Below, in pieces: positions 1 through 6,722 of a stretch of DNA of 10,202 nucleotides. Within the stretch, counting starts at the first letter, position 1. Each line of letters begins with the position of its first letter. The notes beneath the pieces are model-generated. The model saw nothing but the letters and a program-made list of their open reading frames with translations, had not been told where the DNA came from and made no database searches. Position numbers and translations under genes: made by a program. Location of the stretch: positions 1-10,202 of the forward strand of contig CANFNN010000081.1 of NCBI GenBank assembly GCA_947448095.1, given 5' to 3'. This stretch comes from Bacteriovoracaceae bacterium (GTDB lineage: Bacteria; Bdellovibrionota; Bacteriovoracia; Bacteriovoracales; Bacteriovoracaceae).

Positions 1-1221
1 CGAAGCCTCTCTGGTCCCATAGGCCCAATTAATATAATTCAACTCTACAAACACTTTTGACCCAAATCTTGCCCAAAAGTTCTGGTACGTAATATTGGAC
101 TGCGGACTTAAGAAGCCTCCCAAGCTGAATTTAGAATTTTCCAACCCAAAGGGATGATGCATCGTAAGCTCAATGCCTTGCGGGAATATAATTTGAGTAA
201 AGGCATCGTCATGATGATTAAACTGATAGGTCAAAGCTTGAAACCCAATTAATGAAGAAATGACTAAGCGGTCATCATAAAACTTTCCTAAATCAGATCC
301 CAAATACATTCCAGCATGATTAAAAATAGAATTTTTCATCACTAGGGCCTCAAAGAATTTGAGAGAATGGATGTTATTTAAATAATAATTTCCATAGAGC
401 ATTACTGAAGGCAAAATTTCCGATGTTTGATCTTTTTCACCTTTTGAGTTTTTGTAGGCATAGGGACCAAAAGCAGCTGACATTCTAAGACGATGCAGTC
501 TTTTGGGAAAATTTACTTTAAAATAAATTTCTTTTCTAGCACCAGAATCATTTAAAACGAGAACCCTTGCTTCTCTTCCTTCTGAAAAGGAAATAACATA
601 GGGACCTGGGTGCAAATCAAGAGTTTTATATTCACTAGAGATCCAATTTACATTCAATGTAGGCACCACGACCCCGCCAATGTTCTCTCTTAACAGTTCA
701 CAACCAAGGCTTAAAAACTCCCCATCAAAACCAGATATTTGTAAGTTATAACCACTACAAGAAAAATCGATGAGGACTGTTTTATTTTTCAGTTCATCTG
801 AAAAACTACTAACACCTATTTCTCCTACTTTGGTTCCCTCGTGGAAAACATCAATTCTTGATGGGTCAAATACTGAAAAGTCTAAATCAGTGAATTCATC
901 GGCACCATTAATTTGAGGTAAATAGGTTACGCCTTTATAGAAATAATGAAGATGAGCTTTCTTATTGTTTTGAGTTTTAAGTCTAATTTTCAGGTAGGGA
1001 AGTAGTAAGTTTTGCTTGGTGCGCTCCCATTTAATCTTTCCAATAAAGGTAGCGTCTAAGTTTGGTGTGGTATTAATAATTTTAAAGTTTTTGCTGGTAA
1101 TCTTTAAAAGTTTATCTTCACGATTAATAAGGGGAATTGGCAAAAAATTCTGATTCGCGTGAGAAATTTTTGTGAAATAAAATAAACTACAGAGACAAAA
1201 AATGAATGTTTTTATTTTCAT
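1..1221 (-). CDS. Exported protein of unknown function, probably envelope-associated (partial, 3' end beyond the window)
   Basis: The minus-strand frame is open for all 407 codons from the ATG at 1221 to the window edge, so the C-terminus is missing. An in-frame TGA at 1233-1231 precedes this ATG, making it the first possible ATG start; no good Shine-Dalgarno is seen. Residues 1-22 form a classic signal peptide: MKIK, a hydrophobic core (FIFCLCSLFYF), and a likely signal peptidase I site after SHA, before N23. The Cys residues lie inside the core and no lipobox is evident. Residues 23 to about 245 look like soluble beta-rich sequence. From about 248 onward there are alternating aromatic/polar stretches rich in Y, F, G and N (for example SVMLYGNYYL and VFVELNYINWAYG), resembling outer-membrane beta-barrel strands. 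I do not recognise the family. It is divergent from the RRM gene. Export is fairly secure; an outer-membrane barrel is inference. Confidence 0.82.
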   Translation of the reverse strand, partial: MKIKTFIFCLCSLFYFTKISHANQNFLPIPLINREDKLLKITSKNFKIINTTPNLDATFIGKIKWERTKQNLLLPYLKIRLKTQNNKKAHLHYFYKGVTYLPQINGADEFTDLDFSVFDPSRIDVFHEGTKVGEIGVSSFSDELKNKTVLIDFSCSGYNLQISGFDGEFLSLGCELLRENIGGVVVPTLNVNWISSEYKTLDLHPGPYVISFSEGREARVLVLNDSGARKEIYFKVNFPKRLHRLRMSAAFGPYAYKNSKGEKDQTSEILPSVMLYGNYYLNNIHSLKFFEALVMKNSIFNHAGMYLGSDLGKFYDDRLVISSLIGFQALTYQFNHHDDAFTQIIFPQGIELTMHHPFGLENSKFSLGGFLSPQSNITYQNFWARFGSKVFVELNYINWAYGTREAS

Positions 1222-1454
1222 GATATGATTTCAGCACAAAAAACTGCTCCAAGACACTAATATTGCACAAAATGATGCAGATATATTTAATATCCATGGC
1301 CTTCCATCTGCTTTTCTATATACTGCAAATATTCAGGTTTGTTTTTTTTCAGCTTAGACGTTCATACCTCTTCCCTTAAAATTCCATCCTTAAATTTAAA
1401 TTATAAAAAAGTGTTTCGATACAATCACTGTAGCGAACTTCATTGGAGAATATT
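1222..1454. other. Divergent intergenic region
   Basis: These 233 bases separate the exported-protein gene (minus) from the RRM gene (plus) and must hold both promoters unless one is leaderless. The region is very AT-rich, with T-runs near 1340-1350 and A-runs near 1405-1410. A plausible -10 for the RRM gene is listed separately. I could not find a convincing promoter for the minus-strand gene; the best was a weak AATATT preceded by TGC on the minus strand around 1260. An inverted repeat (1277-1282 with 1306-1311) is reported as a finding. No ORF of note is present. Confidence 0.6.
1396..1425 (+). promoter_or_regulatory. Possible sigma-70 type promoter of the RRM gene
   Basis: TACAAT at 1420-1425 matches the -10 consensus at 5 of 6 bases. 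It would place the transcript start near 1432 and give a leader of about 23 bases ahead of the ATG at 1455. The corresponding -35 is poor: TTAAAT at 1396-1401 with an 18-base spacer, 3 of 6 matches. The assignment rests mainly on the -10 and its sensible distance to the gene. Confidence 0.35.
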
Positions 1455-1727
1455 ATGAGTACAAAAATTTACGTCGGTAACCTTGGTTACACAGTTGCCG
1501 ATAATACACTGTCAGAGAAATTTGCACAGTTTGGAACAGTTCAATCAGCAAAAGTCATCATGGACCGTGATACTAATAGAAGTAAAGGATTTGGCTTTGT
1601 TGAAATGTCTACAAGTGCAGAAGCTGCTAAAGCTATCACTTCACTTAACGGAACAGATTTTGGCGGTCGCCAAATGAATGTTACTGAAGCTAAGCCTATG
1701 GTTCCGCGTGATAACAAGCGTTACTAA
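1455..1727 (+). CDS. Single-RRM RNA-binding protein
   Basis: This 90-residue protein is essentially one RNA recognition motif. RNP2 is IYVGNL (residues 5-10) and RNP1 is KGFGFVEM (about 44-51). The aromatic residues of both motifs that stack on RNA bases are present (Y6 in RNP2; two Phe in RNP1). The beta-alpha-beta-beta-alpha-beta pattern closes with the GGRQMNVTEAKP strand. After the fold only a short basic tail (PRDNKRY) remains, without the glycine-rich tail found in many cyanobacterial and eukaryotic relatives. The ATG at 1455 is chosen because GGAG at 1445-1448 lies 6 bases upstream; an in-frame TTG at 1443 overlaps that site and is unlikely. The gene stands alone, with its own terminator 18 bases past the stop. 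Bacterial relatives are often cold-induced RNA chaperones or post-transcriptional regulators; the targets here are unknown. Confidence 0.93.
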   Translation: MSTKIYVGNLGYTVADNTLSEKFAQFGTVQSAKVIMDRDTNRSKGFGFVEMSTSAEAAKAITSLNGTDFGGRQMNVTEAKPMVPRDNKRY

Positions 1728-1745
1728 GATCTAGTTTTTTTCCGA

Positions 1746-1783
1746 GGGAGAATATTGGTTTACTAATATTCTCTCGTTTTTTT
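1746..1783 (+). terminator. Rho-independent terminator of the RRM gene
   Basis: Arm 1746-1756 pairs with 1765-1775 as an 11-bp stem containing one G-U pair, around an 8-base loop. Seven T follow at 1777-1783. It starts 18 bases after the RRM stop and fits a monocistronic transcript. Confidence 0.88.
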
Positions 1784-1902
1784 ATTTCGCTGAGATTCTC
1801 TTTTAAATCCATTTAAATAAATTTCGTCACCATTCGCAGACCATCATAAAAATTTCAGCTAAGTCATAAGTTTAATCAGAATTATTCAGGGATATTTTTT
1901 AC

Positions 1903-1932
1903 AAAAAAAAAGAGCCGCAAAAAAGCAGCTCT
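1903..1932 (-). terminator. Rho-independent terminator of the serS/tRNA-Ser unit
   Basis: Read on the minus strand, AGAGCTGC (1932-1925) pairs with GCGGCTCT (1918-1911) across a six-T loop, with one G-U pair. A run of eight U follows directly (1910-1903). It lies 18 bases past the 3' end of tRNA-Ser(GCU), so it closes the tRNA transcript and probably the whole unit from the TPR gene. The 119 bases between it and the RRM terminator (1784-1902) hold nothing I can recognise. Confidence 0.9.
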
Positions 1933-1950
1933 CTTAATATTCGTAATAAA

Positions 1951-2040
1951 TGGCGGAGACGATGAGATTCGAACTCATGGATCAGTTTCCTGATCGTACC
2001 CTTAGCAAGGGTGTGGTTTAAGCCACTCACCCACGTCTCC
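1951..2040 (-). tRNA. tRNA-Ser (anticodon GCU)
   Basis: The 90-base gene folds as a class II tRNA. The 7-bp acceptor stem is GGAGACG/CGTCTCC with discriminator G (1954), followed by an encoded CCA (1953-1951). The anticodon arm CCCTTGCTAAGGG carries GCT (2006-2004), which reads AGC/AGU serine codons. The long variable arm GATCAG-GAAA-CTGATC is the serine identity element recognised by the SerRS coiled coil. The T arm is ATGAG-TTCGAAT-CTCAT. It is 44 bases downstream of tRNA-Ser(UGA). No separate promoter is evident in that gap, so it is probably co-transcribed. Confidence 0.97.
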
Positions 2041-2084
2041 GTTATTTGGCTTAGAAACACTTACCAAGATCTCAATGTAAAAAG

Positions 2085-2174
2085 TGGCGGAGGACTAGGG
2101 ATTCGAACCCCAGGAAGGCGTTAACCCTCGGCAGTTTTCAAAACTGCTGCCTTAAACCGCTCGGCCAGTCCTCC
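2085..2174 (-). tRNA. tRNA-Ser (anticodon UGA)
   Basis: This is a second 90-base class II tRNA with acceptor stem GGAGGAC/GTCCTCC, discriminator G (2088) and encoded CCA (2087-2085). The anticodon stem-loop GCAGT-TTTGAAA-ACTGC carries TGA (2140-2138), which reads UCN serine codons. A long variable arm is present, and the T arm has the standard TTCGAAT loop with one G-U pair in its stem. It starts 46 bases after the serS stop codon, and a candidate promoter fills that gap. Confidence 0.97.
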
Positions 2175-2188
2175 ACTACAGGAGAATA

Positions 2189-2217
2189 AATATAAAGAAA
2201 TTCTGAAAAAAAGACAA
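2189..2217 (-). promoter_or_regulatory. Candidate promoter for the tRNA-Ser pair
   Basis: On the minus strand, TTGTCT (2217-2212, 4 of 6 to the -35 consensus) and TATATT (2194-2189, 5 of 6 to the -10 consensus) are separated by exactly 17 bases. Transcription would start near 2182-2179, leaving only a 5-8 base leader before the tRNA 5' end at 2174, as is common for tRNA genes. The -35 begins 4 bases past the serS stop. The spacer contains a T-run, so chance matches in AT-rich DNA cannot be excluded. Confidence 0.55.
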
Positions 2218-2220
2218 TGT

Positions 2221-3495
2221 CTATTTACGTATCTCTTGCATTCCACCCATATAAGGCCAAAGTGCCTGAGGAATTTGAACGGATCCGTCTTTTTGCTGGT
2301 AGTTTTCCAGGATTGCCACCACTGTACGTCCCACGGCCAGTCCAGAACCGTTAAGCGTGTGAGCAAACTCAAGCTTCCCGTCTTTGTTACGGAACCGAAT
2401 ATTGGCCCTTCTGGCCTGAAACTCACCACAATTTGAAATCGAAGAAATTTCTCGATATTTATTCTGACTCGGCACCCAAACTTCAAGATCGATTGTATTT
2501 TGCGATGCAAAACCCATGTCTCCTGTACACAATCTTAGGGCACGGTAGGGGAGATTTAATTTTTCAAGTATCTCGCAAGAGCTATCAATCATCTTTTGAT
2601 GAATTTCTTGAGACTGAGAAGGTGAGCATATCGAGACCATTTCAACTTTATTAAACTGATGCATACGAATAAGGCCTTTCACGTCTTTTCCATGCGAGCC
2701 GGCTTCAGAACGAAAACATGGTGAATAGGCGGCATACAAAATGGGAAATTCTGATTCTTCAATGATTTGCTCGCGCTTGATATTCGTCAGAGTCACTTCA
2801 GAAGTAGGGATAAGGTACCATGGTTGCTCAGAATGAAGCTTAAAGAGTTGATCTTCAAACTTGGGAAGGTTTCCAGTACCAATGAGAGATCTTTCATGAG
2901 CAATGAAAGGAGTGATCATTTCCATAAAGCCTTTTGAGCCCTGGTGATCCAGCATAAAATTGATAAGCGCGCGTTCTAATTTTGCAATACCAGCTTTATA
3001 GACGACAAACCTAGCGCCGGTGATTCTAGCACCTGCTTCAAAATCCAACATTCCAAGTTTCTCTCCGATATCCGCATGGTCAACAGGGGTGAAGTCGAAA
3101 ACTCTTGGTATCCCCCATCGTTTGGCCTCAACGTTTTCTTCTTCCGATTTTCCAACAGGAACACTATTGTCCGGAAGATTAGGGATATTTAAAAGAATGT
3201 TGGTTTGTTTGAGTTGAACCTCGTCAAGTTCACTAGCTTCTTTTTCCATAAGTGCTTTCAAAGAGGCAACTTGATTCATTAATTCAGCAGCATCCTGCTT
3301 CGTTTTTTTAAGCTCTCCAATTTCACGCGAAAGCTTATTTAGTTCAGCCTTTTTCGATTCAGAGGAAGTAATTAAAATTTTTCTTTGTTTATTAAGTTCA
3401 AGAATTTCTGACAAGATTGATGTATCAAAATTTCTATTTCCTAAACTTAATTTAATAGATTCAAAGTCATTTTCGATTTTTTTAATGTCTAACAT
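2221..3495 (-). CDS. serS: Seryl-tRNA synthetase
   Basis: This class II synthetase charges tRNA-Ser with serine in the cytoplasm through a seryl-adenylate, and also makes Ser-tRNA-Sec where selenocysteine is used. The 424-residue length is close to the 430 of E. coli SerRS. Residues 1 to about 110 form the antiparallel coiled-coil arm that grips the long variable arm of tRNA-Ser. The catalytic core carries TSE at 231-233 (serine binding), motif 2 FRSEAG at 261-266 with R262, the GLIRMHQF segment, CTGDMGFA (323-330) with DLEVWVP following, and motif 3 GSGLAVGR at 383-390 with R390. The ATG at 3495 gives the standard N-terminus MLDIKK. An in-frame ATG at 3546 would add 17 residues overlapping the upstream gene and is unlikely. 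AGG at 3504-3502 is the probable ribosome binding site and overlaps the TAG of the TPR gene, suggesting translational coupling. Its two cognate tRNAs follow directly. Confidence 0.98.
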   Translation of the reverse strand: MLDIKKIENDFESIKLSLGNRNFDTSILSEILELNKQRKILITSSESKKAELNKLSREIGELKKTKQDAAELMNQVASLKALMEKEASELDEVQLKQTNILLNIPNLPDNSVPVGKSEEENVEAKRWGIPRVFDFTPVDHADIGEKLGMLDFEAGARITGARFVVYKAGIAKLERALINFMLDHQGSKGFMEMITPFIAHERSLIGTGNLPKFEDQLFKLHSEQPWYLIPTSEVTLTNIKREQIIEESEFPILYAAYSPCFRSEAGSHGKDVKGLIRMHQFNKVEMVSICSPSQSQEIHQKMIDSSCEILEKLNLPYRALRLCTGDMGFASQNTIDLEVWVPSQNKYREISSISNCGEFQARRANIRFRNKDGKLEFAHTLNGSGLAVGRTVVAILENYQQKDGSVQIPQALWPYMGGMQEIRK

Positions 3496-3502
3496 AAAAT
3501 AC

Positions 3503-6500
3503 CTATTGCATGAGATTAATATAGGACTGAATTTGGTTCTTATCAACTGCTTCAGGGTTCATTTCAAGATACAATTTATAGGATTCTACGGCAAGTCCAC
3601 CTTGACCTAGGAGACGATAAACATCTCCAATTTTTCTATGAATAACTGGCTCATCACCTTTTTGAATCATTGCCCTTTTATAAAGATCTAGGGCAAGGTC
3701 GAAGTTATTTCTCTTGGTACTGATATCGGCCAGACCAATTAATGATTCATAAGCTTTAGGATTAATTTTTTGAGATTTTTTAAAAAGGTTTTCCGCTAAA
3801 ACTAAATCACCTTTTTCTGCGTGAATCTGCGCCATCAGAGTAAGATCAGCGTCATTGTCACCATTAGATTTAAGATCGGCTTCAACTTCCTTTAGGGCGC
3901 CATCATAGTCTTTACTAAGATATTTTATCTTTGCTATGTAGTACTGAACCTTTGGATAGGTTTCAAGCTTATCCTGGATTCGCTTAAACCATTTGGCAGC
4001 CTCTACTAGCTTACCATTTTCATATAAAACACGACCTGCAGTCATCATCGATTCTAATTCTCCAGGCTCAATGGCCAGAAGATTTTCTACCAATTCAGGA
4101 ATCTCATTAAATCGCTCGTCTAAAAGGGCTGCCTTAATTAAGAATTCATATAGAGATTTATCTCTGACTGGCATTTTTTCTAACTTTTCTTTATACGCCT
4201 GAAAGTCTTTAATTTTTCCAGCGCGGTAATAGAAGACAGCTATTTCAGATAGAACTTTTGGATTTTCTCCGAATTCATCAAGCAGTCCTAAAAGATAGCC
4301 AATAGCTGAGAGATCATCTTGTTGCTCGTAAATTACTTTGGCGTAGGCAATTCTGTAATCAGCATTAATGGGATCAAGTTCCATACACTTGTTCAGCAGT
4401 ACACGAGCAGCATCGAAATTGGCCCTTTTGATTATAAGTTCTGCTAAAAGGAAGATATCCCGATCATTGAGAGGGTTCATATTGATAGAATTTCTTAGCC
4501 AAGAGATGGCCTGTAAAGAGTCACCCATTTTAATGTAGAGACGACCATTTGCCGATGCAAATTCAAAGCTATTCTTTAAATCAGTTCCAGAGAGAACACC
4601 AATTCTATTTTTAGCATCATTAAATTTATATGTTTCTATATAGGCATCAATTAGAGCGAGATTTATATTTTTATCGTCAGGATATTTTTTGTTTAATTCT
4701 TCCAACGTTTGTAGTGCTTGTTTAGGAAGACCTAATCTTAATTGAACTTTTGCTAAAAACAATTCTGAAGGTATATGTCCTGGCAGCTCATCGGTCGCTT
4801 TAGCTGCTGCACTCATGGCTAATTCATAATTTCTCTTATCAAAAAATTCTTGAGCTTGCATGAGAAGTTTTATCGCTTTAGATTCCGCAATTAAATGATC
4901 AGTAGGATTTTTGGGGTCATCAGAAGTTGAAAGGTCAGCAAGCTTCATCCTCAATTCATACGAATCATCGATCTCTAGAGACTTGTTAAAAAATGCCGTG
5001 GCGGTTTTTACATCACCTCCATGGGCCAAGAGTAGTCCTTTCAACTCCAGAAATTTAGCCCGTGTTAAATCATTGTTTTCTAGACTGAGATTTTCGGCAG
5101 CGTCCAATAATGGTTCCGCTTCTTTGAATTTTTTTTCTTTAATTAATAAATCCGCTTTACGTAAGTAAAAACCGACCACTTTGGGATATTTTTTTATGGC
5201 CTCGTCAATATACTCAAGACCTTTTTCATTTTCTTGATTCAATAAAGAATAATCAATAAGTGCTTGATAGACATATTTATTTTTTTGAGGAGCTTTCTCA
5301 AGAGGGATTTTAAATTGTTTTGCCAAATCGAGCTTGCCCGTTTTTAATAACGTGGCCAAATAGACAGCAAAAAGATCTTCTGTGACATTTTGTGGATACA
5401 ATTTTAAATATTTTGAAACAACGTCCGCTGCAGCATCAAATTTATTAATACTCATATAAAAAAGATTCAACCCAATGACACCATCTGGATTTTTTGCCAA
5501 AAATGGACGTTTTGCTTGGATGAGATTAAATACAATTTGGGCGTCACCCATTTTGTCCTCTCTTGAATACTTTAGTTGCTCAGCATAATCACGTACTAAT
5601 AATGAAACAGCTTCCTCGCTATCGATATTATTTTCATAACTACTTTTAAATAACATACCGGCTTTTATAAGGCTTATGTAGTCACCTGCGGAGAAAAGAA
5701 CGCGCCCTTTTTCTAGTTCAATTTTTGCTCTCTTAGGATCTGCTTTATCAAAAGGCACTGGAAATTCAACAACCGGCTCCAAATGACTAAACGGGGGCTT
5801 TGTTGATTTCTCTTCACTTGGAAATAAAAAAGCATAAAGAATTGCAGCAATAGCAAAAATAGAAATTATTTTAATTTTTTTCTTTTTTGACTCTGATTCA
5901 ATACTTTCATCATCTTCACTGTTTTCTTGATTTTCTTCAGCTTCTTGCTTTTTTTTCTTTTTTTTAATTTCTCTAATTTCTAAATCAATTTTTTTTTCTT
6001 CTTCATTTGCGGCGATCATTAATTCAGAATTACTTCTATCCAATTGAAACATTTGCGTTGATTCGTCCGCCTCAATCAATTTCTGAGCTTCGCTAATTCT
6101 TCTTTTCTCTTCGATTTCTTGGAGATTCTTTTCTTCGTCTGCAATTTTTTTAGCTTCTTGGTTTTTTACTTCTTTTCTAATTCTTTCAAGATCCTTTTGG
6201 GCAACAGGATTTAACGCCGTTTTATCACCAGTTTCTTCTATTGGCCCAAGAACCTCAGGTATCTTTTTTTCGGGCTTCGGTATCTCAATTTTTGGCGCGG
6301 GTGGTTTAGGAGCCTCTTTAATGGATAGCTGAATAGTTTCAGTTAACTCTGTTTTAGGTTCATGCTGAAGTAGGTCTATCTTATCAATTTCTTTTTCATT
6401 TTTTTGATTTCGAAGTTTTGTTAAATCAATAACAAACGTTTCTTCTTTCATTTCATTAGTCGTAACGACAGTCTTTTGCTGATCCATCAATTCTGAATAA

Positions 6501-6658
6501 AAATCAAAACTTGAAATGGGGGACCAGTCTCCAGTTGGGAAAATTTGTGCTTCCTCATCTCCCTGGATATGACCCTTGGCCTTCAACTCATGGAGTTGAC
6601 TCTTTATGAATGGACCTATGACCCGCGCATTTTTAAGGCGGATGCGATATTTCGTCAT
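3503..6658 (-). CDS. GYF_2-like domain, single-TM, TPR-repeat membrane protein
   Basis: The 1051-residue protein has three parts. Residues about 12-57 (RVIGPFIKSQLHEL... then GDWSPISSF) match the GYF_2 (DUF4339) pattern of a GPF-x-E/H-L start, an acidic turn and a W-x-P end. Residues about 60-262 are a charged linker rich in Lys and Glu, with a proline-rich stretch near 115-134 and a coiled-coil-like segment near 155-240. One membrane helix lies at about 264-280, preceded by SKKKKIK. By the positive-inside rule the N-terminal part is cytoplasmic and the remaining ~770 residues are periplasmic. That C-terminal part is helical and carries many TPR-like repeats, with Ala/Gly/Tyr spacing and turns such as YPDD, DPIN and NPKA. 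TPR arrays bind proteins; no enzyme domain is seen, so a scaffold role in the envelope is inference. No Shine-Dalgarno precedes the ATG, but a TATAAT does. The gene ends 7 bases before serS. Confidence 0.9.
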   Translation of the reverse strand: MTKYRIRLKNARVIGPFIKSQLHELKAKGHIQGDEEAQIFPTGDWSPISSFDFYSELMDQQKTVVTTNEMKEETFVIDLTKLRNQKNEKEIDKIDLLQHEPKTELTETIQLSIKEAPKPPAPKIEIPKPEKKIPEVLGPIEETGDKTALNPVAQKDLERIRKEVKNQEAKKIADEEKNLQEIEEKRRISEAQKLIEADESTQMFQLDRSNSELMIAANEEEKKIDLEIREIKKKKKKQEAEENQENSEDDESIESESKKKKIKIISIFAIAAILYAFLFPSEEKSTKPPFSHLEPVVEFPVPFDKADPKRAKIELEKGRVLFSAGDYISLIKAGMLFKSSYENNIDSEEAVSLLVRDYAEQLKYSREDKMGDAQIVFNLIQAKRPFLAKNPDGVIGLNLFYMSINKFDAAADVVSKYLKLYPQNVTEDLFAVYLATLLKTGKLDLAKQFKIPLEKAPQKNKYVYQALIDYSLLNQENEKGLEYIDEAIKKYPKVVGFYLRKADLLIKEKKFKEAEPLLDAAENLSLENNDLTRAKFLELKGLLLAHGGDVKTATAFFNKSLEIDDSYELRMKLADLSTSDDPKNPTDHLIAESKAIKLLMQAQEFFDKRNYELAMSAAAKATDELPGHIPSELFLAKVQLRLGLPKQALQTLEELNKKYPDDKNINLALIDAYIETYKFNDAKNRIGVLSGTDLKNSFEFASANGRLYIKMGDSLQAISWLRNSINMNPLNDRDIFLLAELIIKRANFDAARVLLNKCMELDPINADYRIAYAKVIYEQQDDLSAIGYLLGLLDEFGENPKVLSEIAVFYYRAGKIKDFQAYKEKLEKMPVRDKSLYEFLIKAALLDERFNEIPELVENLLAIEPGELESMMTAGRVLYENGKLVEAAKWFKRIQDKLETYPKVQYYIAKIKYLSKDYDGALKEVEADLKSNGDNDADLTLMAQIHAEKGDLVLAENLFKKSQKINPKAYESLIGLADISTKRNNFDLALDLYKRAMIQKGDEPVIHRKIGDVYRLLGQGGLAVESYKLYLEMNPEAVDKNQIQSYINLMQ

Positions 6659-6664
6659 TGGTAT

Positions 6665-6670
6665 ATTATA
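6665..6670 (-). promoter_or_regulatory. -10 element positioned for a leaderless TPR-gene transcript
   Basis: A perfect TATAAT on the minus strand (6670-6665) ends 6 bases before the ATG at 6658. Standard -10 to +1 spacing would put the transcript start on the A of the start codon, giving a leaderless mRNA. This fits the absence of any Shine-Dalgarno ahead of the ATG. No convincing -35 is present at 16-18 bases (CACCTA, CCACCT or CCCACC), so the match may be fortuitous in AT-rich DNA. Confidence 0.4.
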
Positions 6671-6700
6671 GGTGATTTTAAGGATTTAGGTGGGAAAACG

Positions 6701-6722
6701 ATGGGGTGCTAAAGCACCCCAT
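6701..6722 (-). terminator. Hairpin at the end of the nuo operon
   Basis: GGGGTGCT (6703-6710 on the plus strand) and AGCACCCC (6713-6720) form a perfect 8-bp GC-rich stem. It extends to 10 bp with A-T pairs at 6701-6702/6721-6722, around a very small loop. It lies 4 bases past the nuoN stop. On the minus strand only a weak T-run (TTTT at 6697-6694) follows, so it may be a leaky terminator or a 3'-end stabilising structure. It could allow some read-through into the TPR-serS-tRNA unit. Confidence 0.65.

Noticed and set aside
1443..1454. TTG start for the RRM protein at 1443
   Set aside because: The TTG overlaps the GGAG ribosome binding site that serves the ATG at 1455.
2041..2084. Possible promoter between the two tRNAs (TTGAGA on the minus strand)
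   Set aside because: The -35-like TTGAGA is good, but no -10-like hexamer occurs at 16-18 bases, so co-transcription from upstream is more likely.
2121..2510. Minus-strand open frame of 129 codons across the serS end and tRNA-Ser(UGA)
   Set aside because: It overlaps serS out of frame and runs through a tRNA; its protein looks like a frame shadow with no domain pattern.
2236..3217. Short plus-strand open frames (2236-2436, 2433-2654, 3020-3217) and a minus one at 2976-3164
   Set aside because: All lie inside the well-supported serS coding sequence and show no ribosome binding site or recognisable protein features.
3496..3546. Upstream ATG start for serS at 3546
   Set aside because: It would overlap the TPR gene by 44 bases; the ATG at 3495 gives the usual SerRS N-terminus.
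3993..5168. Plus-strand open frames within the TPR gene (3993-4202 and 4911-5168)
   Set aside because: They are antisense to a continuous 1051-codon gene with clear repeat structure and look like codon-bias shadows.
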